From the NCBI GenBank assembly GCA_028671895.1, contig CM053802.1, positions 19,723,631-19,787,630 of the forward strand: 64,000 nucleotides of DNA, given 5' to 3'. The notes beneath the pieces are model-generated. The model saw only the letters and a list, made by a program, of their open reading frames with translations. It did not search any database and was not told the origin of the DNA. Source of the stretch: Oenanthe sinensis (taxonomy: Eukaryota; Streptophyta; Magnoliopsida; Apiales; Apiaceae). Position numbers and translations under genes: made by a program. This document shows positions 45,066 to 58,900 of this stretch, one piece after another (the first letter of the stretch is position 1; each line of letters starts with the position of its first letter).

Positions 45066-48000
45066 AAAATAAAGCTTGCGGATTTCGTCCAAAAAAAATC
45101 ACAATTAAAAATAAAATACGATTAAATATTATTATTATATTTATGATTTATTAATATTAATATTTAGAATATAATCAAAGATTAACCCATCAGAATTTAA
45201 TCAGAAATTAAACTCTTATATTCATATTAATATTATTAAATTAATATAATTAAAATATTTAAATAAATTTGTAATAGCAAATAGAGTTATAAAACCACTA
45301 TTTTTCCATTACAAATTTAAACTAGAATAATACCACACACCTATTTCAAACAAACAACTTTGCCTTCATATATTTATAAATTTCACTTAAAAATTTTCTT
45401 AAAACCATGCATGAAAGTTTAAATTCTCATAACAAATAATAACCTTTAACCATTAGATTTCAGACATTAAGAGTCTAAGAAAATAGGAATTAAACTTTCC
45501 AATTTTTAACAATTTCCATCAATTAAAATCCCTCAAATTGTCATATAATATTTGTATTCTTAATATTACTCATTCTCACAAAAAAATGTGAACATACTCT
45601 TTTTGGAGTTGGGGTGGCTATATTTTGCTCGCCTCTTTATTTATAAAATATTTTAAAATTAGCAAAAGAAAATTACTCATTCCTTCATTTTTTTGAGATG
45701 ACCAATATATGCCAGACTGCCAATGACGACTGTGAATTATATTATTGTCTTTCGCTTGTTTGTGATCCTTTGAATGTCGTTCCTCCATTTGAGGTTAATT
45801 TTTTTAGCTAATTCATTTGAGGTTAATTTTTAATTACTAGATTGTGAGATTAAATTGATTGAATTATGTATTTGAAATTTTTTCAAATTTAATGATTTAT
45901 TTACAAATTGAATGTCAAGATGAAAATGTGAGCACGATTGATAGTCCAAGTGGTGGCAAGATCCGTTATTCTGGTGAGAAATGAGAAGGTGATTCAAGCC
46001 GCTGAATTTAAGAGTTGAGAAAGAGGGTCTTGATTTATCCTGAAAATTTCTTAAAACAGATGTTCATTTGTAAGGTTATAAGCCAAATTAGTAAAAAAAA
46101 ATGATAAAAATGTCACGCTAATTATTAATAAAAAACGCTAAAGTATTAAATTAGTATATATAAAAAAAAGCGATGAAAATGTCATGTAATCTTGCTAAGA
46201 ATAAATTTTGGCATACATACATATACACTACAAACTCACTATCTATAAATTAGAAATTAAGATATTTATTAAAAAATTCTTAATTTATAGATAGTGAATT
46301 TGTAGTGTATATGAATGTACGCCAGGATTAATTCATCCTGAATAATTATTAATAAAAAAACGCTAATGTCTGCGTCGGCCCGTACGAGATTTGTGGATCA
46401 AATAAGACATTTTTAGGAAGCAAGCTAGTAGTATTAATCATGTTTTTATATGATCGATATATGTCAAAATAATTAGGATAAGATCTGCAAAATAAATTTC
46501 TCTAAATAATATTTAGATAGTATATATAGAGAGAGAAAATATTACAAAAATGACAAGTATACTTTTCATTAAAATTAATAAACAAATGAGGCATATAACT
46601 CAACAAAATATCAACTAACCTTGAAACTTTTATACTATTTTTCAAACTATTATCGGATTATATTTTAGAATTTAAAATAGCATATTAAATAATTTGAATA
46701 AATTTAAAGTAGATTATGTTGAAACTTATGCATTATTCTCCAAAATATATTTTAAAAATTATATTAAACTAAAATATGTAATATTTTGAATAAATTTTAT
46801 ATGACGGTGGTTATCGAAACTAATAATAATATTTAAAAATAACATAATAATTTATAATAGACTTATGATAGAGGAGTAAATATGATGAATTACATCAAAA
46901 ATGAACGTAGTCGGGGAATTGCAATATAAATATTTGAAAATTTTGGTAGAGGAGGGAATATAATAAGCAGACATTAAATAAAGAAAATAGTTGGAAAATT
47001 GCAATCCTTAATATTTGAATACATCGTAATAATTTACGATGATAAAGAAAGAAATATGACTGAGAAAATATTAAAATGAAGATAGTCGTAGAATTTTAAT
47101 GCTGATAGATAAAAATGTCATAATAATTTACTAGTTTATAACCCGTGCAAAGCACGAGCGAGATTAATAAATTATATATTAATTATTTTATATGATTTAA
47201 ATATATAATTTAAATTTTTTTATTATATCGGCTATAATAATATATTATATAGTAAAAATTATTTATAGATAAAATAATAATATTATTTTAATATTCATGA
47301 GATTTAATTAATAAATTTTAATATTCATGAGATTTAATTAATAAGTTGTAATTTCAATTAGAAGTGAAATGAGATATGTTATTAGATTCTTGTACGAAAA
47401 ATGATTCACTAATGATAGAATTATTATATGTAAAGTATATATGTTTTAAAATTAAATTATAATTATATCATAATTGCATAAAAAAAGTCGTATAAAAAGA
47501 AAACTTACGGATGATAAAAAGAGTTGTATAAAAAGAGGACTTATCGGACAGACGACTAACTGACCAAACTTTTTATTTTTCTTTAAATTTAATTAGGAAA
47601 TTTTTATTAATAAAAAGAGTTACAAATATATTAGAAATATTTTAATTAAAATTTAAATAAAAGAGTATATTTTAATGTAGGTAAAATATAATATAATTTT
47701 AATATTCAAAAATTTTAATTATAAAATTATAATTTTAGATAAATTAAAATATTTGAGCGATGAGAAAAATTGAAACATGTTAGTAGATTGTGAGTACAAC
47801 TATATATTCTAAATAAAAGAGAAGTTTGTTTAAAATAATATAATATAAAAGTATAGATAATATAGATATAATATAGTGATAAAATTTAATTATTGTTAAT
47901 AAAATAATATTATTATTTTAATATTCATAAAATTTAATATTCATAGAATATAATTTAAATATAATATAATATTATTCTATCCATGACGAGTTGTAGAGTT

Positions 48001-48738
48001 GTATATAGGGTGTTGATATGATTTTCTAATTTGAACATACGTGTATTGATGGAAACTGGTTGTTCTATTTTAAGCAAAGTTCTTCTAATTTGAGTAGAAC
48101 TTGTGTTTTGATAAATAATTTGTGTTATGCGATTAAAATAGTGAAATAGATGGAAACTAAAAAAATGCATATTAAACCTATCATAAACTTTAATGATATA
48201 TTAAATAAAAATTATAGGATAAACTTTAATCATATGTTAAATATAATATAATATTATCCCATCTTATTACTGGAGTGAGTTGTATGTATGATTATATTCT
48301 TTTTAAAATTATATTTTATTAAAATTAAATTATTAAAATTGTTTATATGGTTTACATTTAACGATTAAGATCTTTTTTATGTTCGCCCAGTAACATTGCC
48401 CGCTAACAAAACTTTAATGTTTCGGTGTGAATATTGTAATAATTAATTATGTACAGTTACCATGAGTGCGCGCCGACCGAGCTCTTATAATATGTTAAAT
48501 TAACAATTCTCGTTCTCCTGAAACCTTAAGTTACCAACTTACTGTAACTTGATTGTATTCGATTGTGTAAGTCGTTGCAACTCGGGAACACGACACAACA
48601 ATCATATTGACTCGATTGTTGTTAAATCAACAATTCTAGTTTCTTGAATTTTGTGCATCTCTGATTCATATCAAACCAGGCGCAGAGAGGGTTGGTATTT
48701 TTACATGATCTAGGGCTTGTTTGTTTGATATAGGAGGG
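45066..48738. other. AT-rich intergenic DNA
   Basis: No gene supported. It includes a foldback MITE-like hairpin (46207-46325), a 30-bp tandem duplication at about 47290-47345 (ATTCATGAGATTTAATTAAT), and a small GC-rich palindrome CCGTGCAAAGCACGAG near 47138-47155. The last few hundred bases are the promoter side of the Erv41-type gene. Confidence 0.5.
46207..46325. mobile_element. Foldback MITE-like hairpin
   Basis: Arms of about 50 bp are inverted copies: TATACACTACAAACTCACT on the left and AGTGAATTTGTAGTGTATA on the right, extending outward to TTTGGCATACAT / ATGTACGCCAGG. The loop is about 25 bp. No clear target duplication, so the superfamily is not assigned. Confidence 0.65.
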
Positions 48739-51700
48739 ATGAAAAGGAACATGGGTGTGAAACAAGTTATTAAAAATTTGGATGCGTTTCCTCGTGCTGA
48801 AGATCACTTGATGCACAAAACCCAATCTGGGGCTCTTGGTTTTTATCTTCCTTTCTTTCCCTTTTAATCTTTAGTTTTCTCGATTTTTCTGTGTATTTTT
48901 TACAATTGCATTTTGATAGTATGCCTTGTTTGTTATGTATGTACTATTTAATTATGTTTAAATTAAAACTAGGTTTAGCATGTATTAGTAGTGAAATTTA
49001 TATTGTTTTGTTATTTGGTGAGGTTTGTATAGTTTGTCTCGGTGATAGATGATATTTAGAACATATGTATGTAGTTTTAGTGAGAATTAACCTCGTTTGC
49101 TTGAGGAAATTGGACCTTGTGAAAATGGGCTGGTTTTAGCTAATGACTGTGGATTTAATTATGGGGGCCTGTTAGGTTTGGAAATAAATATGTGCTCATA
49201 GATTGTTTTCACTTGAAATGAATGGGGAATTGCATTTCTTTCGTATTTAATGAAGGGGGCCTAGTGTGACCACTGAACTAGAAGCGTAAAACGTATTATA
49301 TTATTGTAATAGGTTGATAACTGTTGGAGCATTTATAAAGACTCAACGAGCAATGCCTAATAGCTGAATGTGTTTGCGATCAACTTAACTTTTCAAAAAA
49401 AATTATTGAGCTAAAAATGAATGTTTGAACCTTTAGGTTTCCCTGAAAAGGGCACATAAATCATCTTCTTGATGCTCTAATTGATTTTCTGAACAAGTTA
49501 ATGGAGCTTTCAAAGTTTAGAGGAATCAGGAATGTGGAGAGCAGGAGTTTCAGTTTGTACTATCCTTTTTTTTAAAAGAAAAAAATTCAGTGATCAAAAC
49601 TTTGAGTTTACAGAATTAACAATATAGAAACTAACCACCTTCCTTAAATATTATGGAAGATGCACATTGTCCTCGAGTTGGCCACATGTCTGCGCTGACT
49701 TTTTCCATTCTTTGATAAATTTATTAACTTTGGAGGAGGGTTATGGCAGTTCAGGGCCGAGGAGTATAAGAGGAGGAGAGTTGTGATGTGCAGATAGAGT
49801 TGTGCGAATAAAAAGTTATGGGAATGATATCAAAATTTATCAGCTATTTTTTGGTAAATTGGCTTAATTTTGAGTGCAGTTGCCATGATTTTTCTAGTAT
49901 TGTTAGTAAATTAAGCTTTCTCGTAAACAATTTGTATTGTTATTTCTGTTCATGTATTTGTTTCAATTAATATTATTGATGTGACAAATGCAGTAGGTTT
50001 CTGTATTTCATTAATTGCTTTTCTTCTTAAGTTGGCTGTAACGTTTACTTTGTTTCTCTTTTATGGACTAGTATCCATCATCGGTTTGGTGATAATGTCC
50101 ACCTTGTTCTTGCACGAGCTGAAGTATTATTTTACAACATACACTGTTCATCAGGTTTGTTTCTGTTACCTTTCCCTGATGACATGAAGTTTATCCTAGT
50201 AGATTACATCTATATTGGATCTTTAATCTCCTTCCTGATGCTGTTTCAGTTCCTCTATAGTTTCCCTTATTGTTACTTTTATGTCTAATCAGATGTCTGT
50301 TGATCTGAAACGTGGGGAAAGTCTTCCCATCCATATTAATATGACATTCCCATCCTTACCATGCGAAGTCGTGAGTGTGGATGCAATTGATATGTCTGGA
50401 AAACATGAGGTGGATCTTGATACAAATATATGGAAAGTAAGGCGTTTACTTAGTTTCATTTATTATCATCCTCCCCTGTCCTATCTCTCCAAAATTTCTA
50501 GTTCTATTTCCCTTGTACATGCGAAATTATGACAATGGAAATTTAATTTCTTGTTATTTGTTATATTAGCTAAATGTTTATGTTTCATCTTTGTTAAGTC
50601 TAGTTTTAAATTTCATGCTATATTCCTTTCATTTGTTTGTGAATATTCTAACTAGTTGTGCTATATTCCTTTCAATTGTTTGTGAATATTCTAACTAGTT
50701 TTGTGCTCCTGCAGCTTCGCTTAAATAAGGATGGTTATATAATTGGGACCGAATATATTTCAGACCTTGTGGAAAAGGGACATACAGCTCATGGTCATGG
50801 TAATTTTTTTAATGTTATTAGATTAAATCTGATATTTTCAGTTCCACTATATATCGCAACGGCAACCAGCTCAAGGTGATAGTTGTTTTCGTGAGTTAGC
50901 AACGTCTTTGGATTCTGGAGTTAGCAATGTCTTTGCTTCTGAAGTTCTATTTTTACTGTTGCAAGGTCAATTCCTCTCGACATACAAGAGTCACCAAATC
51001 CACTACTTGGCCATTTTCAGTATTAGTCTACTTTTATATAATATGTTATTGAGTCTTTACATGTGCCTCTCATTCGAAATTATTAAATACATTAAGTTAA
51101 ACTTTATCTGAAGAAAGTAAAGCTACTTTTGTATAATTGTTTGTGATGCTTGATTCTCATGGATTACATTGAACTAGATGAAGAAAAAGATCACCAGGAG
51201 GTACAAAAACTGCATCTTCATGGTTTTGATCAAGAAGCTGAAGATATGGTTAAGAAGGTCAGACAAGCACTGGCTAATGGGGAAGGATGTCGAGTATGAG
51301 CTTCTATGCACGCCTCTTCTGCGCCTTCTTATAGAATTTTTGCTATCAGGTCACATTTTAACTATGTATTCCTGTTTAAACTAGGTTTATGGGACGTTAG
51401 ATGTTCAAAGGGTTGCTGGGAATTTTCACATATCAGTTCATGGATTGAACATATTTGTTGCACAAATGGTCAGTTTTTCTGTAACTTTTATTTTCCAAAC
51501 TATAATGTATGCCAAACAAAGATACATGATTATCTAAACATCTGGGTAGTTTTCAGATGTTGATTAATGCAGTATATTCTAGGCTTCTAGCATGTGTTAA
51601 TATTGTATATGTAATGATTTTGTCTAGAATGCATCAGCTATTACATTGCAACTATAAAAACTAATTCATGTCTTTAAAATATGTGGAAATTTTTCAATCT

Positions 51701-52592
51701 TCTAGGGAAAAGATAATACTGTCAACTCATGATTGTTAAGCAAGTTAAAACAAGTAGATGCTGAGGCCAGCTTGCTCAAATTATTACTTTGAAATCATTA
51801 TTTACTTAAAAGATAAGATTCAGATACTTTTTATAGTTATCATGGAAGCTTTTCAAACTTCTCACCAGTCGCATCCTGTGCTTGTTGGACAGAAAATTAT
51901 AAAGGAAATCATTAACGATACATTTTGCATGGAGATATTTTTTTGTTGGAAGTGTATGTTTGTAGAAAATGTTGTATGTTCAATTGTTCTTATTGTTAGA
52001 ATATAATATGATCCTGCTAAGCTCAGTTCCTAACACCTTGAGGTTTTAGGAGAACTGGTAACTTAACATGGTATCAGAGCTCCAGTTGGCAGGGGTTTAA
52101 GGTTCGACTCCCTGCCACCCCCAATATTCTCATACTTAATTATGGACACGAAAGACTTGTTATTACCCCAAAGATGGGCGCCCGTGATCCACTCTCGACC
52201 CATAAATGGGCTTTCGAGTGAGGGGGAATGTTAGAATATAATATGATCCTGCTAAGCCCGCTTCTTAACACCTTGAGGTTTTAGGAGAACTGGTAACTTA
52301 ACACTTATACCTGTATCATTTTTCTGTAGATTTTTGAAGGGGCTAATCATGTGAATGTAAGTCATATCATTCATGATTTATCATTTGGGCCAAAATATCC
52401 TGGCATTCACAACCCACTTGACGGGACATCTCGAATTCTCCGTGGAACAAGTGGAACCTTCAAGTATTACATTAAGGTTAATCTACTTTCTATTTTATTG
52501 CCCTCGATACTGGATCTTGCACATGTATCTGTATATTGTGTTACTTGAATTAATGGCCATGCAGTGTCTAGTTTATTACTGGCCCCCACAGA

Positions 52593-52656
<64 letters not shown>

Positions 52657-54285
52657 AGTTCCTCTTACCCCTTCTAGTATCTATATTATAAACTATTTTT
52701 CGTACAGTGTTAGAGATAAAGAATGTTAGACTTTGTAACATTCCGAGGCAGAATAATTCTGTCATAGTGAATGTAAACAAGCATCTCACAGCTTTGTCAT
52801 TGATTTAGTAAACAAACAGGTCTTCCACACCAGAGGAATTGTGGATATTATACTTTTAAGTTTATTTCTTCATTCTGATTGGGAGACAATTTGTGAGTAC
52901 TTCTTGAAGTGATAAAATGATTTTGGTACTTGCTTGAAAGATGTCCACTATACTTGTTTTGTTATAAACATTTAGCAAGTTTACTTAATATATTTCTTGA
53001 CAGGTAGATTGTTATAATGTGAGCAGTTTAATGGCATGTTAAATTAAGATTGGGTCTACTGTCTACATGTGTAAAATTGGTAGTTATTTGAGTTTTAGCA
53101 TCTTCGTTGAATTTGTGAACTCGAGGAGAACTTAAATCAACGCGGACGTGTTGATGCATGGGAAAGAACTATTGGTACAGGAAATACCATAGTAACATAA
53201 AGTAACAACAATAATCTTTAAATATTGATCACAATAAACATTCTAAATTATATTACCAAAAATCTTCCGTGAATCTTACTTGCTTTGATGATCAGGATGT
53301 TTCAACTCCTCCCATCACCCTGCATAAGCAGAATATCACTGGATAATAACTTTTTATCTGTTTGGATGTGACTTAAAGTTATAGTTTAGTTTTCAAATTC
53401 CAGTTTAATGTTCCAGTATCCTGTTTCTGTTTCCACATTGTTATAAATGCTTTTGTGTTAATAGATTGTTCCGACTGAATACAAGTATATCTCAAAAGAA
53501 GTTCTTCCAACAAATCAGTTCTCAGTCACAGAATATTTTTCCCCTATGAAAGATTTTGACAGGACGTGGCCAGGTAATTTTTTTCAGTTCCATCATTGTT
53601 TATGTCAGATTTTCTTTTTCCCTTTTTTAGTTTATTAAATAACTATTTGCTATTTAATTACTATTATTGTTATAATGTATTTCAGCTGTCTACTTTTTAT
53701 ACGACTTGTCACCAATTACTGTGACCATCAAAGAAGAACGACGCAGTTTTCTTCACTTCATAACCAGGCTTTGTGCAGTTCTAGGGGGTACATTTGCTTT
53801 AACAGGTTAGTCTATCCCTTTTAAATGGTCTAAAACTTTTATAATAATGTATTAATTTTATACTCAGAGCAATTCCTTACGTAGACAATATAAAGAGGCA
53901 AACAAATGTCTTCACCGATTTCTTATCTTGTAAAAGCTAATATTGGTGAAAGGTTTGAGAGTAAGAGTATAAGCTAGAAATAGCAAGTGGACTTTGACGT
54001 ACAGATTCGTGTTTTAAATATTCTGTAATGGCTGCAGATGTAGTTGTAAACTGATTGAAAAATTTGAGAATTTGCGTATGAAATATTTAATCGACTACGT
54101 AACAGTTATGTTGATGTTGCAAGCTGGGGGTGTAATATGCTCATTGCTCTATTATTCTTTTATTTGTTTTTAAGTTCTTTTTTCATCTTTTCTCTGTAAT
54201 TTACTTGGCAGGAATGCTAGATCGTTGGATGTACAGACTTTTTGAAGTGTTGATGAAACCAAATGCTAGAAGTGTATTGAGATGA
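48739..54285 (+). CDS. ERGIC/Erv41-type ER-Golgi cargo receptor
   Basis: Erv41/ERGIC2-type proteins cycle between ER and Golgi in COPII/COPI vesicles and, with an Erv46-type partner, retrieve ER residents. Ten exons: 48739-48838, 50072-50154, 50293-50436, 50715-50799, 51178-51293, 51385-51468, 52330-52476, 53465-53573, 53686-53805 and 54212-54285, all GT-AG and in phase, giving 353 residues (349 if the in-frame ATG at 48751 is used; MGVKQVIKNLDAFPR there fits the family better). Features in order: a cytosolic N-terminus, a first membrane helix (SIIGLVIMSTLFLHEL), a lumenal domain (INMTFPSLPCEVVSVDAIDM, IFVAQMIFEGANHVNVSHII), and a second helix (FITRLCAVLGGTFALTGML) followed by a short cytosolic tail. 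No lesions. Intron 6 holds a TRIM element. Confidence 0.95.
51994..52303. mobile_element. TRIM-type mini LTR retrotransposon, 310 bp, in intron 6
   Basis: Two LTRs of 75 bp each (51994-52068 and 52229-52303), starting TGTTAGAATATAATATG and ending ACTTAACA, differ by only a few bases. The primer-binding site TGGTATCAGAGC follows the left LTR directly (52069), complementary to initiator tRNA-Met. A purine tract GTGAGGGGGAA precedes the right LTR. The flanks carry the 5-bp duplication CTTAT (51989-51993 and 52304-52308). Only about 160 bp lie between the LTRs and none is coding, so it must use proteins of another element. It is in a spliced intron and need not harm the gene. Confidence 0.95.
52592..52652. 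repeat. (TA)n(GA)n microsatellite in intron 7
   Basis: A (TA)n run of about 30 bp is followed directly by a (GA)n run of about 30 bp; likely length-polymorphic. Confidence 0.95.
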
Positions 54286-55915
54286 ATTTGGAGATTTGCA
54301 TGAAAAGGCTGTTAAGAACTTTTCCTGTAGCAGGGATTCCGGCGTTTATGAAATTTAGCATCATAGACATACCTACCATCCAAGGCGCATGATGCTAGAT
54401 CACTTTGAGTTCTTTCTTCCTTTCTTGTTTAGTTTGTCAATGCAATGATTACAAATTTAATCATATAGTCATAGGTTGTGGTTCCGTGCAATGTAAGCAG
54501 TACATTTTGGGAACAGGATTTTGTCTAATTATGCAAAAGTCTTACAATGCATTTTGGGAACAGGATTTTGTCAAATTATGCAAAAGTTAGTTTCAGGTTG
54601 ATTAGTTTCATTATATATTCTAATTAGTGTGTAGATGGATGGTGGAAACACCTGGCCATGTTAAAAAAACACATTCGTTATTTCTTTTTACAAAATTTCT
54701 ATAAAAAAATGTTGTGATTTTAATGTCAAAGGTTCCATATTGACCGCCGCTTCTAAATATGTTCATCCGAGAGGTCAATATGTAGGACTTTGTAATGGTA
54801 AGAAAGGATTGGGCTTGCATGGCAAGTGTAACTAAGCAAGTGGCCATCTTTTTTTTTTTTAATGAATTCTTGACCTCGTTTGAGCAAGAAGGAGAATTGC
54901 TGGGCTGTATGCCGGAAGCCAACTACCATTTTCTTTTCTTGTTTTTTGACTTGGGAGTAGGGAATATAATACGCTTTTGTCATCAGGCATACACTTTTGA
55001 TGCCCATTAGAGATACCTATTTGTCAATAGGCAGTCCTTCACTCATTTGATCCTCATCTAATTGCCGCTTGTGAACAATCTTATATTAAGGATTCTCCTA
55101 CAATCTTATATTAAGGATTCTCCTTCCGTCTCATTTTACATGACTTGCTAGCTTTTTGCACATACATTAAAGCGTAAGATATAAATTCATAGATAACCTT
55201 TTTATAAAAATATATACATCTTTTCCCTGTATAAAAATTAAATTTCAAATTTTTAAACAAAACAAAAATATAGGATGAATATTATCTACATCCTCTTGTG
55301 CGTGCATTACATACTAAAAGTGGATTCCATAAATTGGGACACAGAGAATACATATATCATCTGATAATATAGTATGGACAAGTGTTTTGGAGATTTATTA
55401 TACATATATCATCTGATAATATAGTATGGACAAGTGTTTTGGAGATTTATTGTTTTGGAGATTTACAAGATGTATCTCTCTTTGAAATAAGAAAAACTGA
55501 ACCATAAATATTGAACCAGAAAGGCAAACTTTAGTCCATTTCAAAGGGTAACTCTGTACATTACAACACTATATACAAATTCATTTATATCTGGGTTAAA
55601 ATAGCTGACCAAGTATCAGTAGTGTAGATTTGTGAAAGCAATGCACGTATTGTGCCCAACATCAACAATTTGCTGACTAGATATGCATACTACGAACTCT
55701 GATGTCTACTCTATTTTGTTACGAACAATCAAGACCATGCCTGCAAGGATTCAAAATTTAGTATGCCTTGTGTTATATAGAATCAAGCTGAAAATAATCT
55801 GTTCATTCCTGTGCTTACGTACTCCAGAATATTGTTAACTGCATAGCACCCTCAGGTTGGGAGATTTGGGAATTGTATCAGCAATTGTTATTGTGGCTAT
55901 TGTTAATGATGAAGA
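54286..55915. other. Convergent 3' intergenic region with tandem repeats
   Basis: Contains the 3' ends of the Erv41-type gene (+) and the RING-CH gene (-). Tandem duplications: 54502-54587 (unit about 47 bp, TTTTGGGAACAGGATTTTGT), 55076-55124 (unit about 24 bp, CAATCTTATATTAAGGATTC), and 55350-55452 (unit about 52 bp, ATATATCATCTGATAATATA). A degraded Stowaway-like stretch lies at about 55119-55348. Confidence 0.7.
55119..55348. mobile_element. Degraded Stowaway-like MITE
   Basis: The left end CTCCTTCCGTCTCATTTTAC resembles the Stowaway terminus; the right end ATTGGGACACAGAGAAT is a poor inverted match. The interior, like other Stowaway copies, is AT-rich. No clear TA duplication. Confidence 0.4.
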
Positions 55916-58900
55916 TTACACTTGGGATTGCTGGTGGTGGTTGTGGTGGTAAATATGTTGATGTTGCTGTGTCTGGACAATATTGTTAATGTTTACACCA
56001 GAAGGCTGTGCATTTCTACTTGCTTTCCATCTCAAGTACTCCACAAGAAGTGAGTTGGTGCTGATTGAAATTCCAAATCCAGTAAACGATGAAAGCAGAA
56101 CAGATAAAATTGCATTCACATTGAGCTGCATTTAGCAAGGCCACTGTTAAGCATAATCTTCCAACAGTCATTCAAAAATATTGTTAAACAGCCATCTTCT
56201 TACCACTGTATAAAATATGTGAGCAAACAGGATGACAATTGCGAACTGAAATGAAGCGTATGCCCATATATAACTCTTGCTCACTGCCACCAATACAAGT
56301 CGTCAGATCCAACTATTAGCATAAATAAAAATGATAGAAAACTCTCTATATTAAATATAAACGTTAATTTATTAGGAATGACATTGCAGAATACACATGT
56401 CTCATTTCTGTTTAGTTAGTAGTCGTCATCTTGGCATAATATAGGTCAACCAACCTCAATCCTCTCATTCTGATTACAACACCGCAAATGTTGGTTACCT
56501 ACCTTGTATTTCTTAACTTTATGCAGGTAAGACAAGTCAAAAATCTTACCCATGGTTGAGGCTATCATGGATGAGATGAGGCCTAGGACACAGGAGAAAG
56601 GTAAGGAAATTGCAAGAGCATGAGGTCCCATATCAGTCACCTGTTTTTATTCAGAGCAACCAATATAAATTTAACTACAAATGTGAAACTTTAATATATA
56701 TATATGTGTGTGTGTAAGAATGTGCACTAATTATATTAAGCAGAAAATATAGGTTCAGCATAAATGTAATAACTCTAATTTTTGTAATTATTCGAAACCT
56801 TGATAAATAGTGATTCTACGGATTTATGAAAAACTTGTTAGCTTACACTAGGTAAGTGATGGAATTTTGGAAATCCGAGGATGTAATATTGTTGTATGAA
56901 GCAAATGAGTGGATGTAAAAGTCGTCAGAATCCGAAGATTTTTACTATTTGTTTCGTGGTTTACGAGATATTAAGGAACACGAGAATCCCGGCATGACAC
57001 AAATCCTATAACATAAAATTTTATTGGATATAAGTTGAACCAAAGTATTTAAAGTATTAAGAACAATTATATTGAATACTACGCAACGAAACGTTTCGGA
57101 ATAAAAATAGACATTTCACTGAGATCAAGCGAAAAAGAATAAAACAATGAGGTTTAAATACATGCAAGGGAGAAGAATCAATATTGCTGAGTACTAGAAA
57201 AACAACCAAGCAAAGAACTAGCTAGTTACTACAAAACCAAGCCAAGGAAACATGGTTTTATAAATTAAGGGAGAAGTACACTATTCCTAGGCCTGAAAGA
57301 AGCCAAAGGACTAAAGCCATGCTTTGGAAATACACCCACATAACATCACACTTTATTACACTTTAACAAACACAAGTATCCAAGCAAGGGAAAAGGAAAT
57401 CAAAACTCAAGCTAGCCTCCACCATAAATTGCAAGGTTAGTCTTAAAATCTTCCTAGTAATTTAACTAAGAAATGTACAAAGTTTCATTGCAACTCATGG
57501 TCATTAACATGATCAAATCTTGGATCAAAGATTGGTAGGAACAGTAATGAATAGTAATCAAGTGTTGTGTTCTTGATTTTTCATGAAAGATTAAAGTGTT
57601 CAAGGCTACATCAAGGCTTCTTTAGGGTTTGTAATCCATTGTTAGTGTGTTTAAAGATACTGAGGAATTGTCCATACGTAAAATCATAATTATTGATACG
57701 GGCCTTTTCCACATAAAAAGGGAATCTTTTATTACAATAGAAGCAGAAGTGATGTGGATTATTCAAGAATCGAAGTCGATTTGCTTTATAAAAAGAAGAT
57801 ATCAATGAACTTCTATGAAATGGTTTCACGGGATTTGCCCAATAGTCTTGATCGTGAAATATTGTTGAGAAATAGGAATCTTCAAGAAAGGTATAAACAT
57901 TCTCCACCCTTTGATTTATGATGAGATTCAAGTGTAGTTTCAAGTTATGTTCAGGTACATGTTAGTTCATGGAGTTTGGATTTTAAATGTTTGGATTTTG
58001 ATGGTTGTTTGTTATGGATTGATGTTGGTAGGGATGAGCATAAAACCGATTTCCAACCGCACAAAAACCGATAAAAACCACATCTTAGAAAACTGCATCA
58101 CTTTAAAACCGCAAAACCGTTCAAACCGCACCAATGATGCGGGCCGGGTTTGGTTTATAATTTTTTTTAAACTGTAAAACCGAAACCGCGCCGAATATTT
58201 ATTATAAAATTAATAAATATAATTTTTAATTTTATTTTATCATTAATATTACTATAATGAGATAATCTGTAGTATGGAGTCTCATTATCTGCCTTGCAAT
58301 TCAATCACACTGATGTGCTGATTTAGATTTTACTTTTTTTACTGAACAGCCTACTCGATTGTTGATGCTGTCTGCTGCCATGATCTCATTGTTGCTTGCT
58401 TTCTGAATTTGCAGAAGACCTTTTGTATAAGCGAGTTACAAGTGTTTCTACCTTTTGTATAAGCCTACTAATGTATACTTTAGTTCAGAAGAGTTGAGCT
58501 AATGTTTATTGTTTGCAAGCAATCGAGCACTGTTGTTGTAATCTTTAATGATAAATTGTGTTTTTCTTTTTTAACTTATCTTGTATGTTATTGTAATTGA
58601 TAAAAAATATTTGTTTAAATTCTTTTTGGTTTTAAAACCAAACCACATCGTTTAAAACCGAAATTGCACTTATAATATATCAAACTGCACCCGTAGTGTT
58701 TGGTCCAGTTTTGATTTTCGATTATAGAATCCGCACCTCTCCGGTTCCGGTTGCGGTTTTAGGTGCAAACCACACCCAACTGCACCACGCTCATCCCTAG
58801 ATGTTGGTGATGTATTCATGAAGTTTATGAACTGATTTTGTAGTAAAGATGGTAGGTTCGATGATTGGGTTGATATTAAATGGATTTAACGTAGTTAAAT

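Noticed and set aside
47135..47160. Small palindrome CCGTGCAAAGCACGAG as a Helitron end
   Set aside because: No CTRR terminus or matching 5' TC end found nearby; not enough to call an element.
57611..57943. 110-codon minus-strand frame
   Set aside because: It lies wholly in LTR sequence, and the matching frame in the inverted arm (60380-60661) differs by indels; no conserved protein.
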